From Cycloclasticus sp. symbiont of Bathymodiolus heckerae (GTDB lineage: Bacteria; Pseudomonadota; Gammaproteobacteria; Methylococcales; Cycloclasticaceae): a stretch of DNA of 64,000 nucleotides. The position numbers were made by a program, and so were the translations under genes. Shown in pieces: positions 47,108 to 58,262 of this stretch. Under the pieces are notes generated by a model. It worked only from the letters and a program-made list of their open reading frames with translations, ran no database searches and was not told the origin of the DNA. Within the stretch, counting starts at the first letter, position 1. Every line of letters starts with the position of its first letter. Location: contig LWTL01000119.1 of the NCBI GenBank assembly GCA_002101235.1, forward strand, positions 1 to 64,000, written 5' to 3'.

Positions 47108-47572
47108 ATGAAACACTTATTAAGCATCTTAATTCTTTGTTTTTTATCAACTTTCGCTCTCGCTTCTAACAGTAGCGTATACGAAAAAACGGCCAATATG
47201 GGTATCGATGAGGCCTTCGATTCCGTTTACCAAGAACTTGAACAGCGTAATTTTTATGTCATTTTTGAGGCTAATATAGGCAAAAACATTTCACGCTTTA
47301 AAGAGAAGTGGGCTGAAAATTACAATAAAAACAATTTAGGCGGCATTCGTAGCATGGTTTTTTGCAATGGTTGGTACGCTAATAAAGTGAGCAATGCCGA
47401 CCCATCCATGCTGGCACTATGCCCATTGCATTTAACAGTCATCGAGCGTTCAGGTAAGGCGCATATATTATTTGTTAAGCCTAGCTTTGTCGCGCAAGAC
47501 AGCCCTGCGCTGCCTGTATTGCAAGAAATAGAAAACACCGTTATTGAGGCCATTAACGCTGCAATAGAATAA
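47108..47572 (+). CDS. DUF302 family periplasmic protein
   Basis: A 154-residue secreted protein with a signal peptide (about 1-19, ending ALA). The mature part matches DUF302: a LEQRNFYVIFEANIGKN segment and a SMVFCNGWYANK region, ending with a helix. DUF302 proteins have a compact alpha-beta fold of unknown function. It is followed 60 nt later by the mlaC-like gene on the same strand. Confidence 0.82.
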   Translation: MKHLLSILILCFLSTFALASNSSVYEKTANMGIDEAFDSVYQELEQRNFYVIFEANIGKNISRFKEKWAENYNKNNLGGIRSMVFCNGWYANKVSNADPSMLALCPLHLTVIERSGKAHILFVKPSFVAQDSPALPVLQEIENTVIEAINAAIE

Positions 47573-47632
47573 CCACTTACACGGTCTAAATGACTGAAGA
47601 TCAATAATAAGGAACAAAAAAGGATAACTGCA

Positions 47633-48316
47633 ATGAATAAAATAAAAGGATTTTCATTTAACTCAGCTCTAATTGCTACAATTTTAGCCTTTCTCTCACT
47701 GTCTAGCTTTAACGCATCAGCTATAGAGCTGAACCCTGCTCAACAAGTCATTCAAGAAACATCTGACTTGTTATACGGCATCATTCAGAAAGATAAAGAG
47801 CGCCTAAACGATCGTTCATACATTTTACAACTTGTGAATGAAGTCATTGAGCCCCGTGTTGATTTAAACAAAGTCTCTAAACTTGTTTTAGGCAAGTACT
47901 GGCGCAAAGCATCAACAGAGCAAAAGACTCAATTTCAACAAGAATTTAAAGGCCTACTTGTCAATACTTACGCAACAGCATTCAAAGAATTTGGCGAATG
48001 GACTGTACATTTCTTACCCATGACTTTAGATGGGACAAAAAAACGCATCACCGTGAAAACAGAAATTATTCAACCTTCACGCCCGCCCATTGCTGTTAAC
48101 TACCGCATGGCTATTAATAAAGAAGGCCAGTGGAAAGCTTATGATGTGATCATTGAAGGCATCAGTATGGTAACGAACTATAAAGCTAGCTTTGCCAGAA
48201 CGATCAAAAAGCGTGGTGGTTTAGATAATGTGATTAAGCAGCTAGCCGAGAAAAACAAAAGATCTCAAGCCTCTTCTAGCCAGCTTGCTCTTGAAGAAGC
48301 GCCTAGCAAATCTTAA
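47633..48316 (+). CDS. mlaC: MlaC/Ttg2D family phospholipid-binding protein
   Basis: A 227-residue periplasmic protein with a signal peptide (about 1-30). It matches the MlaC/toluene-tolerance Ttg2D family: VLGKYWRKASTEQKTQFQQEFKGLLVNTYATAF and WKAYDVIIEGISMVTNYKASFA. MlaC shuttles phospholipids between outer and inner membranes. The usual mlaFEDB partners are not beside it, so this may be a second or relocated copy. It runs toward hemF. Confidence 0.9.
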   Translation: MNKIKGFSFNSALIATILAFLSLSSFNASAIELNPAQQVIQETSDLLYGIIQKDKERLNDRSYILQLVNEVIEPRVDLNKVSKLVLGKYWRKASTEQKTQFQQEFKGLLVNTYATAFKEFGEWTVHFLPMTLDGTKKRITVKTEIIQPSRPPIAVNYRMAINKEGQWKAYDVIIEGISMVTNYKASFARTIKKRGGLDNVIKQLAEKNKRSQASSSQLALEEAPSKS

Positions 48317-48319
48317 TCA

Positions 48320-49237
<918 letters not shown>

Positions 49238-49251
49238 TTACATTCCGCTGT

Positions 49252-49806
49252 TTATCGTATTTGTTTGTTCAATAAGGGGTTAATGATTCGGCTCGGATTC
49301 TGAGCACCACCCACACACCCATTAATAATATGCACACCTTTACTATGAAATTTCAAACGCGCGTGACATGCTGTCCTTACAGGCTCACAACCAGATATAT
49401 TCGCACTGGTTGAAACCAATGGCATTCCTGCCAATGTACATAATTCTTTTGCAAGACCGTGCTGAATGAATCGAATACCCAGCGTTTCATGATCGCCTGT
49501 TAGCCATTTTGGCACAGATTCTTTCGCCGGTAATAACCACGTCGTTGGTTCCTGATTTACATCATGTATTTTCGACATCACTGATTCAGGCAATGCTTTT
49601 ATATAGCTGGAAACTTGTGAAAAGTCAGCCGTGATAAGAATAAGCCCTTTAGATAAGGACCTACTCTTCAGTGCTAATAGTTTAGAAACCGCATCAACAT
49701 TGAAAGGATCGCAACCTAAGCCAAACACAGCCTCTGTTGGATAAGCGACAAGCCCACCTTGATGCAAGGTTTCAACAAACCGCCTTTTCTGCCAAATTGA
49801 TGGCAT
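49252..49806 (-). CDS. tsaC: TsaC, L-threonylcarbamoyladenylate synthase
   Basis: A 184-residue YrdC-domain protein that makes threonylcarbamoyl-AMP for the t6A modification of tRNA. Recognised by LVAYPTEAVFGLGCDPFN and PLVSTSANISGCEP. Length is typical of the short TsaC form (E. coli 190). I choose the ATG at 49806, with AGG six bases upstream, over the TTG one codon earlier. Confidence 0.95.
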   Translation of the reverse strand: MPSIWQKRRFVETLHQGGLVAYPTEAVFGLGCDPFNVDAVSKLLALKSRSLSKGLILITADFSQVSSYIKALPESVMSKIHDVNQEPTTWLLPAKESVPKWLTGDHETLGIRFIQHGLAKELCTLAGMPLVSTSANISGCEPVRTACHARLKFHSKGVHIINGCVGGAQNPSRIINPLLNKQIR

Positions 49807-49821
49807 CAATAACCTGTGCTA

Positions 49822-50337
49822 TTAAGCCTTTTGTAGCTTGTCTTGTAACTCTTGGTTCTTCTGTATAACGGCTGCACCCGCTGCTTTTCTTTCAGCTAAT
49901 ACGCGTTGTGCAACACCTTCATCAGATAAAGCCAAGATTTGAGCCGCTAAATAAGCCGCATTTTTAGCACCCGGCTTACCAATAGCAACACTGGCTACAG
50001 GAATGCCGCCCGGCATTTGTACTGTAGACAATAGAGCATCTTTGCCTTGTAAAGAACCCGCATCCAACGGCACGCCAATAACAGGCTTAACTGTATTCGC
50101 CGCTACTGCGCCAGCTAAATGCGCTGCTAAGCCAGCTGCTGCAATAAAGACTGCGCAACCACGTTGGTCAGCATCTGTCACATAAGCATGCGTTTCAGCC
50201 GGTGTTCTATGTGCTGAGGTGATACGCACTTCATAAGGAATATCTAATTTCTTTAAAATAGCTAATGTTGACTCCATCACAGGAAAATCAGAGTCTGAGC
50301 CCATTAATACAGCAACGAATGTTTTTTTATTTTGCAT
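49822..50337 (-). CDS. purE: PurE, N5-carboxyaminoimidazole ribonucleotide mutase
   Basis: A 171-residue class I PurE of de novo purine synthesis. Key motifs are [18 protein letters not shown] and [13 protein letters not shown]-like stretches (here [16 protein letters not shown]). The usual partner purK is not adjacent: the downstream neighbour is tsaC and the upstream one topA. Confidence 0.96.
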   Translation of the reverse strand: MQNKKTFVAVLMGSDSDFPVMESTLAILKKLDIPYEVRITSAHRTPAETHAYVTDADQRGCAVFIAAAGLAAHLAGAVAANTVKPVIGVPLDAGSLQGKDALLSTVQMPGGIPVASVAIGKPGAKNAAYLAAQILALSDEGVAQRVLAERKAAGAAVIQKNQELQDKLQKA

Positions 50338-50351
50338 AATTTTCTTCTTTG

Positions 50352-52646
50352 TTATTCAGGTTTAGCCATTTCTTCACAAGGCGTTACATAGGAACACTCT
50401 TGTTGTGGGCAAACTTTTTCAGCGCCCCGGCGTTTGGTTGTTTTTACAGTTAAAATCGGCCAATCACAGTTTGGGCACGACTCATTAATCGGCTCATTCC
50501 ATAAAGCGTATTTGCACTTTGGGTAATTTGAGCATGAATAAAATATTTTTCCTTTACGCGACTTACGTTCCAGTATTGTCCCTTTCTTACAATCAGGGCA
50601 CACTACATTGGTATCTTTAGGCTTTACCAGCGGCTCCATATGCTTACAGTTAGGATACGAACTACAGCCAATAAACTTGCCATAACGTCCAGAGCGAATA
50701 ATAAGATCGGACTCGCACTTTGGACACTGCCTACCTTCAACCACTTCTGGCTCTGCCGCCTCAGCATCTTCATGAAGGTTACGTGTATAACCACACTCAG
50801 GATAATCAGTACAGCCAATAAAGCGGCCATTTCGCCCTAAACGAATAGACAGTTGCTTGCCGCACTCTGGACACTTTTCATCCATTGCTTCTTGCGTCAC
50901 ATCGCTGCGTTGAACACTGGTTTCTTTATCATCAATGAGCGTTTTAAACGGCTGCCAGAATTTCTTCATCAACGGCAACCATTTTTTCTCACCACGAGAC
51001 ACCGCATCAAGATCATCTTCTAACTTAGCCGTGAAATCGTAATCCACATAATTAGTAAAATGCTGTGTTAAAAACTTATTAACAATACGCCCCACATCTG
51101 TTGGATAAAAACGTTTTGTTTCTAACTCAACATAATCACGGTTTTGCAACGTCGAAATAATTGATGCATAGGTCGATGGACGGCCAATACCATGCTCCTC
51201 TAAGGCTTTAACTAAACTCGCCTCACCATAGCGTGGTGGAGGTTCTGTGAAGTGTTGATTCGGTTTAACCTCCAATAAATCAATAAGGTCGCCTTCTTTC
51301 ATCGGCGGTAATAAATTCTCTTTATTGTCGTCATCTTCTTTGCTGTCATCTTTACCTTCAAGGTAAACCGACATAAATCCAGGCTTGCTAACAGTTGACC
51401 CTGTAGCACGGAAAACATGGCCGTTACCACAGGTTAAATCGACACTAACGCCATCAATGGATGCGTGCACCATTTGACTCGCAACCGTTCTTTTCCAAAT
51501 AAGCAAATACAGCTTATATTGATCGCTCGACAAAGAACCCCGGATATCTTCTGGAATTTTAGTCGCTGCACTAGGGCGTATCGCCTCATGCGCTTCTTGA
51601 GCGTTTTTTGATTTGGTTTTATAAACTGGCGGTGTTTTCGGCACATTGTCTTTGCCATAACGCGAACCAATAAGCTCACGAATTTCATCCACCGCTTCCT
51701 CAGCAAGGTTTACTGAGTCGGTTCTCATGTAAGTAATTAAACCGGCTGATTCTAAACCAATTGTTACGCCTTCATAAAGCTGCTGCGCTATTTGCATGGT
51801 CTTTTTAGTGGTAAAACCGAGCTTTCTTGCCGCTTCTTGTTGAAGTGTTGACGTGGTAAACGGTGCTGCTGGGTTACGTTTACGTTGTTTCTTTTGCAGT
51901 TTCTTAACCAGTAATTTACCAGCGGCAACAGCCGTAATATCATCTGTTATTTGATTCGCATACTCTGCGTTTTCAACGCTAAACTGAGTCAGCTTTTCGT
52001 CATTAAAGTGCGTCAACTTCGCTTTAAACGCCTGTTTTTCAGCGTTTACTGCTGCTTCAATGCTCCAATATTCACGATTTTTAAAGGCTTCAATTTCAAG
52101 CTCGCGCTCAACAATCAGCCGTAAAGCTGGGCTTTGAACTCGACCTGCCGATAAGCCTCGTCGTATCTTTTTCCATAATAGAGGCGATAAATTAAAGCCT
52201 ACCAAATAATCCAATGCACGCCGTGCTTGTTGCGCATCGACCATGTCCATCGATAATTCGCGTGGTTCTTTGATGGCTTTTTGAATCGATTTTTTAGTGA
52301 TCTCATGAAAAACCACTCGATAAACAGGTTTGTCTTTAAGTAACTTCTTCTCTTTTAGTAACTCGGACACATGCCAAGAAATGGCCTCTCCCTCTCTATC
52401 TGGATCGGTTGCGAGATAGAGTTCATCCGCTTTTTTCATCGCCTTGGTAATGGCCTGAACATGCCGCTGGTTTCTTTCTACCAGCGAATATTTCATTGCA
52501 AAGTCATTTTCCGTATCGACAGCGCCTTCTTTTGGAACTAAGTCTCTAACATGGCCATACGATGCTAGGACCGTAAAGCCTTTACCTAAATACTTTTCAA
52601 TTGTTTTGGCTTTCGCCGGTGATTCTACGATAACAAGTGCCGACAT
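50352..52646 (-). CDS. topA: TopA, DNA topoisomerase I
   Basis: A 764-residue type IA topoisomerase that relaxes negative supercoils. It has the TOPRIM domain at the N-terminus ([24 protein letters not shown]) and the active-site Tyr in [10 protein letters not shown]. Four C-terminal zinc-ribbon modules follow (pairs such as CPECG...CTDYPEC and CPKCE...CSSYPNC). It is shorter than E. coli TopA (865). It follows smg after 8 nt in a topA-smg-dprA-lysM group. Confidence 0.98.
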   Translation of the reverse strand: MSALVIVESPAKAKTIEKYLGKGFTVLASYGHVRDLVPKEGAVDTENDFAMKYSLVERNQRHVQAITKAMKKADELYLATDPDREGEAISWHVSELLKEKKLLKDKPVYRVVFHEITKKSIQKAIKEPRELSMDMVDAQQARRALDYLVGFNLSPLLWKKIRRGLSAGRVQSPALRLIVERELEIEAFKNREYWSIEAAVNAEKQAFKAKLTHFNDEKLTQFSVENAEYANQITDDITAVAAGKLLVKKLQKKQRKRNPAAPFTTSTLQQEAARKLGFTTKKTMQIAQQLYEGVTIGLESAGLITYMRTDSVNLAEEAVDEIRELIGSRYGKDNVPKTPPVYKTKSKNAQEAHEAIRPSAATKIPEDIRGSLSSDQYKLYLLIWKRTVASQMVHASIDGVSVDLTCGNGHVFRATGSTVSKPGFMSVYLEGKDDSKEDDDNKENLLPPMKEGDLIDLLEVKPNQHFTEPPPRYGEASLVKALEEHGIGRPSTYASIISTLQNRDYVELETKRFYPTDVGRIVNKFLTQHFTNYVDYDFTAKLEDDLDAVSRGEKKWLPLMKKFWQPFKTLIDDKETSVQRSDVTQEAMDEKCPECGKQLSIRLGRNGRFIGCTDYPECGYTRNLHEDAEAAEPEVVEGRQCPKCESDLIIRSGRYGKFIGCSSYPNCKHMEPLVKPKDTNVVCPDCKKGTILERKSRKGKIFYSCSNYPKCKYALWNEPINESCPNCDWPILTVKTTKRRGAEKVCPQQECSYVTPCEEMAKPE

Positions 52647-52654
52647 ATTCTCGC

Positions 52655-53140
52655 CTAATGTAATTCGAATGGAATATCGCCGTAAACCAGCTCTTCCATT
52701 TGTGAATAGTGACCTTCCATGCCTGTTTGGCTAAACAAAACCATCAGTGCAACCCATTTAATATGATCAACCGTTAATACGGTGTCGCCAAGCGCCATCG
52801 CCCTATCAATAATAAGCTCTCGACGCGTTGAGTCTATAATGCCTGACTGTTCTAGAAACAATAAAAAGCCTTGCGCATCAACATCAAAACGTAAAAGTTC
52901 TTCGGGCGAGTGAATGCGGATAGCGCCCTGGCCTACGTAATTCTCAACCGCAGCCGATGGCAATAACGTTAACTCATCCATCCAATCGAAGGCTCTATCA
53001 ACGTAATTTTCTGTAAAACCAGCTTCTAATAACTCGGTTTTTAATTTTCCCGACTCCATCGTCTCGCCGTCCCCCACATCAATATAATGCTCGAAGAGGT
53101 AAACAAGTACTTCAAAAATAGTTTCTTTCATTTTTTCCAA
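52655..53140 (-). CDS. smg: Smg/DUF494 family protein
   Basis: A 161-residue Smg protein (DUF494), recognised by MKETIFEVLVYLFEHYID at the start, the AFDWMDELTLL segment and the VDHIKWVALMVLFSQTG block. It is almost always encoded between dprA and topA in proteobacteria, as here. Its function is unknown. Confidence 0.93.
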   Translation of the reverse strand: MEKMKETIFEVLVYLFEHYIDVGDGETMESGKLKTELLEAGFTENYVDRAFDWMDELTLLPSAAVENYVGQGAIRIHSPEELLRFDVDAQGFLLFLEQSGIIDSTRRELIIDRAMALGDTVLTVDHIKWVALMVLFSQTGMEGHYSQMEELVYGDIPFELH

Positions 53141-53152
53141 AATTTATCTCTA

Positions 53153-54310
53153 TTAGTCGGTTGAACACCGATAGAAAAGGCCACCAGGCGCAGATGATAC
53201 TAAACCCTGAAGCTCCAACACCAGTAACATAGACGAAATCTCTTCTGCTGTAAAATGTGTTTCAGCAACCAACACATCAACAGACGTGGGGTCAAAGGCA
53301 ATTTTTTCAAGTAAAACGAGGTAATCCTCCCCTAAAGACTCTGTATCTGCTCCATCATTGCCGATACTTTTTGTGGCATTGCCCATAGCAACCAATGAAA
53401 GATTACCTAGGTCTTCCAATACATCTTCCGCCGTCTCAATTAATTTGGCGCCTTGACGAATAAGGTGATGACAACCTTTTGACAAAGGGTTATGAATTGA
53501 TCCTGGAATAGCAAACACTTCACGCCCTTGCTCCATCGCATGTTTCGCCGTCACCAATGTACCGCTCTTTATTGCCGCCTCAACAACCAACACACCCAAA
53601 CTCAACCCACTAATAATGCGATTCCGCCTTGGAAAGTAGCCTGGCTTTGGCTCAACACCAATAGGAAACTCGGACACAATAGCGCCCGTTTTAATAATCT
53701 CTTCTGCCAATGCTTTATGGCGAGCCGGATACACTCGATCTAGCCCAGTAGCCGCTACAGCAATAGTTCCACCATTTGCCTCAAGCGCCCCACGGTGCGC
53801 CGCTTGGTCTACGCCTAGGGCTAAACCGCTGGTTACCGTCAAGCCAAACGTAGCAAAGCTTTTCGCGAATGCCTGCGCTGTTTTTAACGCCATAGGCGAT
53901 GGGTTTCGTGTCCCCACCATCGCAATTTGCAATGAACCCAATAACGACCGGTCGCCGCGTATAAACAAAACCGGCGGCGGGTCGGGGATTTCTTTCAATA
54001 GCGCCGGGTAGTCATCATCATGCCAACACATCAGGTGACAATCTTCACGAGCCAACCACTTCAAGTCAGCTTCAACTTCACATCTATCGAATTTTTTCAC
54101 CCTACCAGCGACTGCTGATGATAAGCCCGCTTGCTTTAACTGACTCGACGGTGCAGCAAAAACAGCTTGCGGTGTGCCAAACACTTCAAGCAAGGCTAAA
54201 TACGTCTTTGCGCCAACGCCTTTAACGCGCCACAGCGCCAACCAAGAATCTAAGCCAGAAACAGAAAAGCCTGACGATGAGATTTCATCGTCAGGCTTTT
54301 TAATATCCAT
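53153..54310 (-). CDS. dprA: DprA, DNA-processing protein
   Basis: A 385-residue DprA/Smf that loads RecA onto incoming single-stranded DNA during transformation. It has the Rossmann-like core with MVGTRNPSPMAL, SGLALGVDQAAHRGAL and FPRRNRIISGLS, plus a C-terminal winged-helix-like segment. The ATG at 54310 (or the TTG one codon before) is just after the LysM gene stop. Codons 5-16 contain a perfect 16-bp inverted repeat that may attenuate transcription or translation. Confidence 0.95.
   Translation of the reverse strand: MDIKKPDDEISSSGFSVSGLDSWLALWRVKGVGAKTYLALLEVFGTPQAVFAAPSSQLKQAGLSSAVAGRVKKFDRCEVEADLKWLAREDCHLMCWHDDDYPALLKEIPDPPPVLFIRGDRSLLGSLQIAMVGTRNPSPMALKTAQAFAKSFATFGLTVTSGLALGVDQAAHRGALEANGGTIAVAATGLDRVYPARHKALAEEIIKTGAIVSEFPIGVEPKPGYFPRRNRIISGLSLGVLVVEAAIKSGTLVTAKHAMEQGREVFAIPGSIHNPLSKGCHHLIRQGAKLIETAEDVLEDLGNLSLVAMGNATKSIGNDGADTESLGEDYLVLLEKIAFDPTSVDVLVAETHFTAEEISSMLLVLELQGLVSSAPGGLFYRCSTD
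54265..54300 (-). terminator. Perfect 16-bp hairpin inside the 5' end of dprA
   Basis: AAAAGCCTGACGATGA (minus-strand sense) and its exact complement TCATCGTCAGGCTTTT surround a four-base loop. It lies inside dprA, about 10 bases after the ATG, and encodes part of KPDDEISSSGF. The 3' arm ends in only four T, so termination may be partial. It could serve as the terminator of the LysM gene, as an attenuator of dprA-smg-topA, or both. Confidence 0.65.
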
Positions 54311-54314
54311 CAAT

Positions 54315-55331
54315 TTACGGTGTGTGAACTACATCGCCACGATGCATAACTCGTTTACTTTGCATAACAAGCCCATAACTAACACGTTCAAAAACTCGGA
54401 ACACCATTAAGACACCTGCTTTTTCATCGGGCAATGTCACTTCCGCTCCACCGCCAGCAACAACATCTCTTACCGTTTCGCCTGCTTGGTCAATTTGTAA
54501 TACATGGCCTACTTCAACACCATCTTGCTCACCGCGATCAATCACAACAACGTCAAATTGCGCAATCTGAGATACGCCATCAACAACACCTACAATACGA
54601 CCTTTAATGTCGCTATCAGGCGCGTGCGGGAAATAATTTTGTACGATTGGGCCTTCTAATGCTGGCAGCAAGCGGTCACCTTTGCGAACCTCTCGCGTTG
54701 ACTTGGATAACATAACTGTCGCAGGGTCACCTTTCAACGTCACCGCCGATTCGGCAATAAAAACTGATTCAAACCCCAATGACTCACCTGTTTCACCATC
54801 TTTATATTCTTCACCTTGGCGAACAACAATATAACCATCGTCTATCCCATCTAAAAACGAACGGACGTAAGCTTTATAGCCCGGACTTCCCAAGATATGC
54901 TCGTCATCAAATGCAACAATATACGGAGCAGTCTCATATTCTTCTTGCGTCATCACTCTTGGGTTATTCAAAAACGCGGCAATAGCGTCAATCGGTATAG
55001 CCGGTATCGCATTATTTAAACTAGTACGACGAACAGAAGGCGACAGCTTCCCATTGCCTCTTTTTAACGTCAACCGCGGTTGCCCATCAATGAAAGTCAA
55101 TTCAATAATGTCACCAGGATAAATTAAATGCGGGTTAGCAATTTGCTCATTTGCTTGCCAAATATCAGGCCAGCGCCACGGAGTTTGTAAAAACCGCGCT
55201 GATATATCCCAAAGTGTATCGCCTTTAACAACAACATAGCGGTCTGGGTGCGATGGGTTTAACTCTATTTCATCTGCCAGTACATTCCAGCAAAGAAACA
55301 CCCCAAATAACAACACCAATAATTTTTTCAT
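54315..55331 (-). CDS. LysM-domain envelope protein
   Basis: A 338-residue secreted protein with a signal peptide (about 1-19) and one LysM domain (about 30-80: YVVVKGDTLWDISARFLQTPWRWPDIWQANEQIANPHLIYPGDII), the pattern of the LysM protein commonly found next to dprA. The C-terminal region is beta-rich and of unknown function. I choose the ATG at 55331 (MKKLL), which has AAGGAAG at a suitable distance. An ATG two codons earlier also exists. It diverges from def. Confidence 0.87.
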   Translation of the reverse strand: MKKLLVLLFGVFLCWNVLADEIELNPSHPDRYVVVKGDTLWDISARFLQTPWRWPDIWQANEQIANPHLIYPGDIIELTFIDGQPRLTLKRGNGKLSPSVRRTSLNNAIPAIPIDAIAAFLNNPRVMTQEEYETAPYIVAFDDEHILGSPGYKAYVRSFLDGIDDGYIVVRQGEEYKDGETGESLGFESVFIAESAVTLKGDPATVMLSKSTREVRKGDRLLPALEGPIVQNYFPHAPDSDIKGRIVGVVDGVSQIAQFDVVVIDRGEQDGVEVGHVLQIDQAGETVRDVVAGGGAEVTLPDEKAGVLMVFRVFERVSYGLVMQSKRVMHRGDVVHTP

Positions 55332-55416
55332 AGCCATAATCTTCCTTTTTGTTGGCAAATATAGAACGATCTAAGTCTAGCTTAAAATATTCGCTATTCA
55401 AAGTTTAACCTAAATT

Positions 55417-55430
55417 AGTTAAAATTAACT
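55417..55430. promoter_or_regulatory. Palindrome in the lysM-def divergent region
   Basis: AGTTAA-AA-TTAACT in the 140-base gap between the divergent LysM and def genes. It is A+T-rich, so it may be incidental. Confidence 0.25.
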
Positions 55431-55471
55431 CTAAACAATTGAGTACAAACGCACATTCCCAACTTTTAAAC

Positions 55472-56005
55472 ATGGCAAAATTAGAAATTCTTCACTTTCC
55501 AGATAAACGATTACGTACAAAAGCACGTGAAATTAATACCGTCGACGAGGCATTACGTCTTTTTATCGATGATATGTTTGAAACTATGTACGAAGCACCC
55601 GGTATTGGTCTAGCGGCAACACAAGTCAATTTTCATAAGCGCTTAATGGTCATTGATGTATCAGAAGAAAAAGATGAGCCCTTGTGTTTTATCAACCCTG
55701 TCATCACGCACAAAGAGGGCGTTGAAGTCATGCAAGAGGGCTGCCTTTCTGTTCCCGGCTTTTACGAGGATGTTGAGCGAGCGGAAAATATTACGGTAAC
55801 CGCTCTTGATAAACACGGTGAGCCTTTTGAATTAACAACAGGTGATTTACTGGCTGTTTGTATTCAACATGAAATTGACCATTTGGATGGGAAGTTATTT
55901 GTCGACTATTTATCACCTTTAAAACGTAATAGAATTCGCAAAAAACTAGAGCGCATGGAAAAAGAACTCGCCGCCCAGAACGCCAACCCTGCATCCACAC
56001 TGTAA
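55472..56005 (+). CDS. def: Def, peptide deformylase
   Basis: A 177-residue peptide deformylase that removes the formyl group from nascent proteins. Motifs [18 protein letters not shown] and [11 protein letters not shown] supply the Cys and two His metal ligands. I start at the ATG at 55472 ([15 protein letters not shown]), the normal N-terminus. The first of the def-fmt-rsmB operon. Confidence 0.97.
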   Translation: MAKLEILHFPDKRLRTKAREINTVDEALRLFIDDMFETMYEAPGIGLAATQVNFHKRLMVIDVSEEKDEPLCFINPVITHKEGVEVMQEGCLSVPGFYEDVERAENITVTALDKHGEPFELTTGDLLAVCIQHEIDHLDGKLFVDYLSPLKRNRIRKKLERMEKELAAQNANPASTL

Positions 56006-56020
56006 CGCCCCATCAACCCT

Positions 56021-56944
56021 ATGAATATTATCTTTGCCGGCACACCAGATTTTTCTATACCTACATTAAAAGCACTGATCGCAAGCGACCATAACGTTTG
56101 CGCCGTTTATACTCAACCCGACAGACCTGCGGGGCGGGGGCGTAAAGTTCAACAAAGCCCAATTAAACAGTTTGCCTTAGAACAATCTATTCCCGTTGAG
56201 CAACCTCTTAACTTTAAAACACAAGAATCACTCGACACACTAACCGCGTACAAGGCCGACGTAATGATCGTCGTCGCTTATGGCATTATCTTACCCGAAA
56301 CCGTATTGAGCACTCCGCGCTTTGGTTGCATCAATATCCACGCATCCTTATTACCACATTGGCGTGGCGCGGCCCCCATTCAACGTGCTATTTTATCTGG
56401 CGACAACGAAACTGGCGTCACCCTAATGCAAATGGACAAAGGCTTAGATACCGGCGACATGCTCGCGAAAGTTACTTGCCCCATTATGCCGCAAGACACA
56501 TCCAGCACGCTTCACAACAAGCTATCCATACTTGGCTCAGACACTCTGATCAACTTGCTTGTCGATATCGAAAATGGCAATGCACAACCTACCCCTCAGC
56601 CTACATCTGAAGTAAGTTATGCGCACAAACTGAGCAAGCAAGAAGCAATGGTCAATTGGAATAAACCCGCTGCCGATGTTCAACGCGCCATTCAAGGCTA
56701 CAACCCTTGGCCCGTGGCTCACACACTCATTCATGGAAAACCTTTACGAATTTGGCAAGCAACAATTACTGCCGAAGCGGCAAACGATAAACCGGGACAA
56801 ATAAAGATCCAAGGCAGCCAACTTTTTGTCGCATGCAGTGATTACCATATTGAAGTCATTGAATTGCAGCCCGCCAACAAGCGTCGCATGGCCGCCAGTG
56901 ACTATTTAGCTGCACATCAAATTAACGAACTGGTCTTAGGCTAA
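56021..56944 (+). CDS. fmt: Fmt, methionyl-tRNA formyltransferase
   Basis: Fmt formylates initiator Met-tRNA. The 307-residue product is near the usual length. Signature HASLLPHWRGAAPIQRAI and the N-terminal FAGTPDFSIPTL are clear. It follows def by 15 nt and precedes rsmB by 1 nt. Confidence 0.98.
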   Translation: MNIIFAGTPDFSIPTLKALIASDHNVCAVYTQPDRPAGRGRKVQQSPIKQFALEQSIPVEQPLNFKTQESLDTLTAYKADVMIVVAYGIILPETVLSTPRFGCINIHASLLPHWRGAAPIQRAILSGDNETGVTLMQMDKGLDTGDMLAKVTCPIMPQDTSSTLHNKLSILGSDTLINLLVDIENGNAQPTPQPTSEVSYAHKLSKQEAMVNWNKPAADVQRAIQGYNPWPVAHTLIHGKPLRIWQATITAEAANDKPGQIKIQGSQLFVACSDYHIEVIELQPANKRRMAASDYLAAHQINELVLG

Positions 56945-56945
56945 T

Positions 56946-58262
56946 ATGAATTCAAAAACACCCACTCCTCTATCCGCGCGACAAACAGCCGTTAACGTTA
57001 TTTGCGCTGTTATAAAGCAAGGCAAATCTCTCACTGATGCTCTTAGCCTTTGCGATCAACTGGAGCCTAGAGACCGCGCCTTTTGTCGCGAGCTTTGTTA
57101 CGGCACAATTCGATGGCACGGTCGTTTAAACGCCATCCTTAACTTATTACTAAAAAAACCTTTCAAACCTAAAGATACCGACATTACCGTGCTGGGGCTT
57201 ATTGGCTTATATCAAATAATTTACTTAAACACCCCTGACCACGCCGCTGTCTCCGAGACTGTCAACCTGTGTAGGCAAGGCAAAAAAAGCTGGGCCAAAG
57301 GCGTGTTAAATGGTGTATTACGAAATTTTTTACGCAACCGTGAATCGCTGGAAAATACTGCTGATGAAAATATATTTCATCAGCAAGCGCATCCTCAATG
57401 GCTTGTTGAACGTATTAAAAATGATTGGAGTACCGAAACAGATACTATCCTTAAGGCCAACAACCAGCACGCACCTATGTCGATCCGCGTTAACCAACGC
57501 ATTTTCTCGCGCGACGCCTATATAGAACAACTAACCCAAGTAAATATCAGCGGTTCAGCCAATCCATTTAACGCAGTCGGCATCACACTTGAAACGCCCG
57601 TCAATGTTGACCAGTTACCCGACTTCTTTAAAGGCGCCGTATCGGTTCAAGATAATGCCGCTCAATTAGCCGCAGATCTATTAGATGTTAAAAGCGGTCA
57701 CCGCGTATTAGATGTTTGCGCCGCACCTGGTGGCAAAACAGCACATATTTTAGAAACATCTCCTGATGATATTTCTCTCACCGCCATCGATATCGATGAA
57801 GCACGAAATCAACGCGTTATAGAAAACTTAGAGCGCCTAAGCTTAAACGCGGATGTTTTAACAGTAGACGCACTTGAGCCAGCCGAATGGTTCGATGACA
57901 AGCCATTTCAGCGAATTCTATTAGACGCACCTTGCTCTGCCACCGGTGTTATTAGACGCCATCCCGACATTAAATTGCTGCGTAAACCATCCGATATTCC
58001 AGCGCTGGTTGCACTGCAAAGAAAGCTATTAGATGCCGTCTGGCCGTTGCTGGACAAAAAGGGTGTGCTTTTGTACGCGACCTGCTCTATATTGTCCGCA
58101 GAGAATAATCAGCAAATTGCATCATTTATAGCGGACCATGCGGATGCAAAAGAAATACTCATCGAGGCTAATTGGGGGCAAGCTTGTACATACGGACGAC
58201 AAATTCTACCTGGCGAGCATAATATGGATGGCTTTTACTACGCATGTTTAACAAAAATATAA
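56946..58262 (+). CDS. rsmB: RsmB, 16S rRNA m5C967 methyltransferase
   Basis: A 438-residue SAM-dependent rRNA methyltransferase with an N-terminal NusB-like domain (about 10-135) and a C-terminal catalytic domain. SAM motif VLDVCAAPGGKTAHI and the two cysteines in LLDAPCSATGVIRRHPDI and LLYATCSI are present. Its last 19 nt overlap the DUF4390 gene. Confidence 0.97.
   Translation: MNSKTPTPLSARQTAVNVICAVIKQGKSLTDALSLCDQLEPRDRAFCRELCYGTIRWHGRLNAILNLLLKKPFKPKDTDITVLGLIGLYQIIYLNTPDHAAVSETVNLCRQGKKSWAKGVLNGVLRNFLRNRESLENTADENIFHQQAHPQWLVERIKNDWSTETDTILKANNQHAPMSIRVNQRIFSRDAYIEQLTQVNISGSANPFNAVGITLETPVNVDQLPDFFKGAVSVQDNAAQLAADLLDVKSGHRVLDVCAAPGGKTAHILETSPDDISLTAIDIDEARNQRVIENLERLSLNADVLTVDALEPAEWFDDKPFQRILLDAPCSATGVIRRHPDIKLLRKPSDIPALVALQRKLLDAVWPLLDKKGVLLYATCSILSAENNQQIASFIADHADAKEILIEANWGQACTYGRQILPGEHNMDGFYYACLTKI

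Noticed and set aside
50640-50840. Plus-strand frames over the topA zinc ribbons
   Set aside because: Antisense to the repeated Cys modules of TopA; open only because of the repeated codon pattern.
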